Source: Strigops habroptila
Taxonomy: Eukaryota; Chordata; Aves; Psittaciformes; Psittacidae
Direction of reading: 5' to 3'
Length of the DNA: 64,000 bases
Assembly: GCF_004027225.2 (NCBI RefSeq)
Contig: NC_044296.2
Coordinates: 4,260,796 to 4,324,795 of the forward strand
The stretch's first letter is position 1. Every line of letters begins with the position of its first letter. Below, one piece after another: positions 63,755 through 64,000 of the stretch. The translations under genes and the position numbers were made by a program. The notes beneath the pieces were generated by a model. The model was not told the DNA's origin. It was given only the letters and a program-made list of their open reading frames with translations, and ran no database searches.

Positions 63755-64000
63755 GTGAGTCTTGTATATGCATTTTGTGGGTAAAGGACAGAGATTGCTA
63801 CAAAGAGAAGTTATGTATAGGGCGAGGTATTTAAAAATAATTTTAAAATGGATTTACACAAATTCGAAGTGATACCTTTGGGAAGTCTGAGCATTTTTGT
63901 TGCCTTTTTGTGTACAAACCCTCTGTTATCTATCCTAAACTGAGCCAGAATTCTAAATTTTGCATTAAGGTACCAGTCTCTCTTTAGTTAACAGAGATAA

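Overview
The window is a piece of a bird genome. Coding genes are split by introns with standard GT-AG borders. CR1 retroposon 3' ends carry the avian tail (a run of ATTCTATG-like units), and the terminal sequence of an ERVL-type LTR is present in inverted pairs. The CR1 and LTR types are ones I associate with Neoaves, possibly a songbird, but I cannot fix the order or species from the sequence alone. Gene order is EPS15L1 (+), KLF2 (-), AP1M1 (-), FAM32A (-), CIB3 (+). As I recall it, this is the order around human chromosome 19p13.11 (read in the opposite sense), so the block is conserved synteny rather than an accessory region.

Layout. 1-10750: the last two coding exons of EPS15L1 (endocytic adaptor; DPF repeats, then the UIM tail) with long introns. 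10751-22250: a long EPS15L1 3' flank and AT-rich intergenic DNA. 22250-24860: KLF2, three exons on the minus strand, with a CpG island and a promoter carrying a perfect MEF2 palindrome. 24950-25150: a degenerate GC-rich minisatellite upstream of KLF2. 25150-53300: about 28 kb with no gene I can support. It contains one short CR1 end, simple repeats and a few motif clusters that may be regulatory; at its right end lies the AP1M1 3' UTR, whose end I cannot fix. 53301-60308: all twelve coding exons of AP1M1, which assemble to 423 residues with no break. 61220-61882: all four exons of FAM32A (113 residues). 62103-62492: a CR1 copy. 63357-64000: the first two coding exons of CIB3, running off the right edge.

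The genes are not one pathway. EPS15L1 and AP1M1 both serve clathrin-coated vesicle traffic (plasma membrane/AP-2 and trans-Golgi/AP-1). KLF2 is a transcription factor of quiescent endothelium and lymphocytes. FAM32A is a late spliceosome factor, and CIB3 is a calcium sensor. I found no undescribed system. The observations most worth following are a CR1 tail that lands at the sixth base of an AP1M1 splice donor, a fossil LTR fold-back inside an AP1M1 intron, three Pumilio-type motifs in the KLF2 3' UTR, a TATA box facing away from KLF2 beside its MEF2 site, and a palindromic RFX X-box in the FAM32A/CIB3 divergent region.
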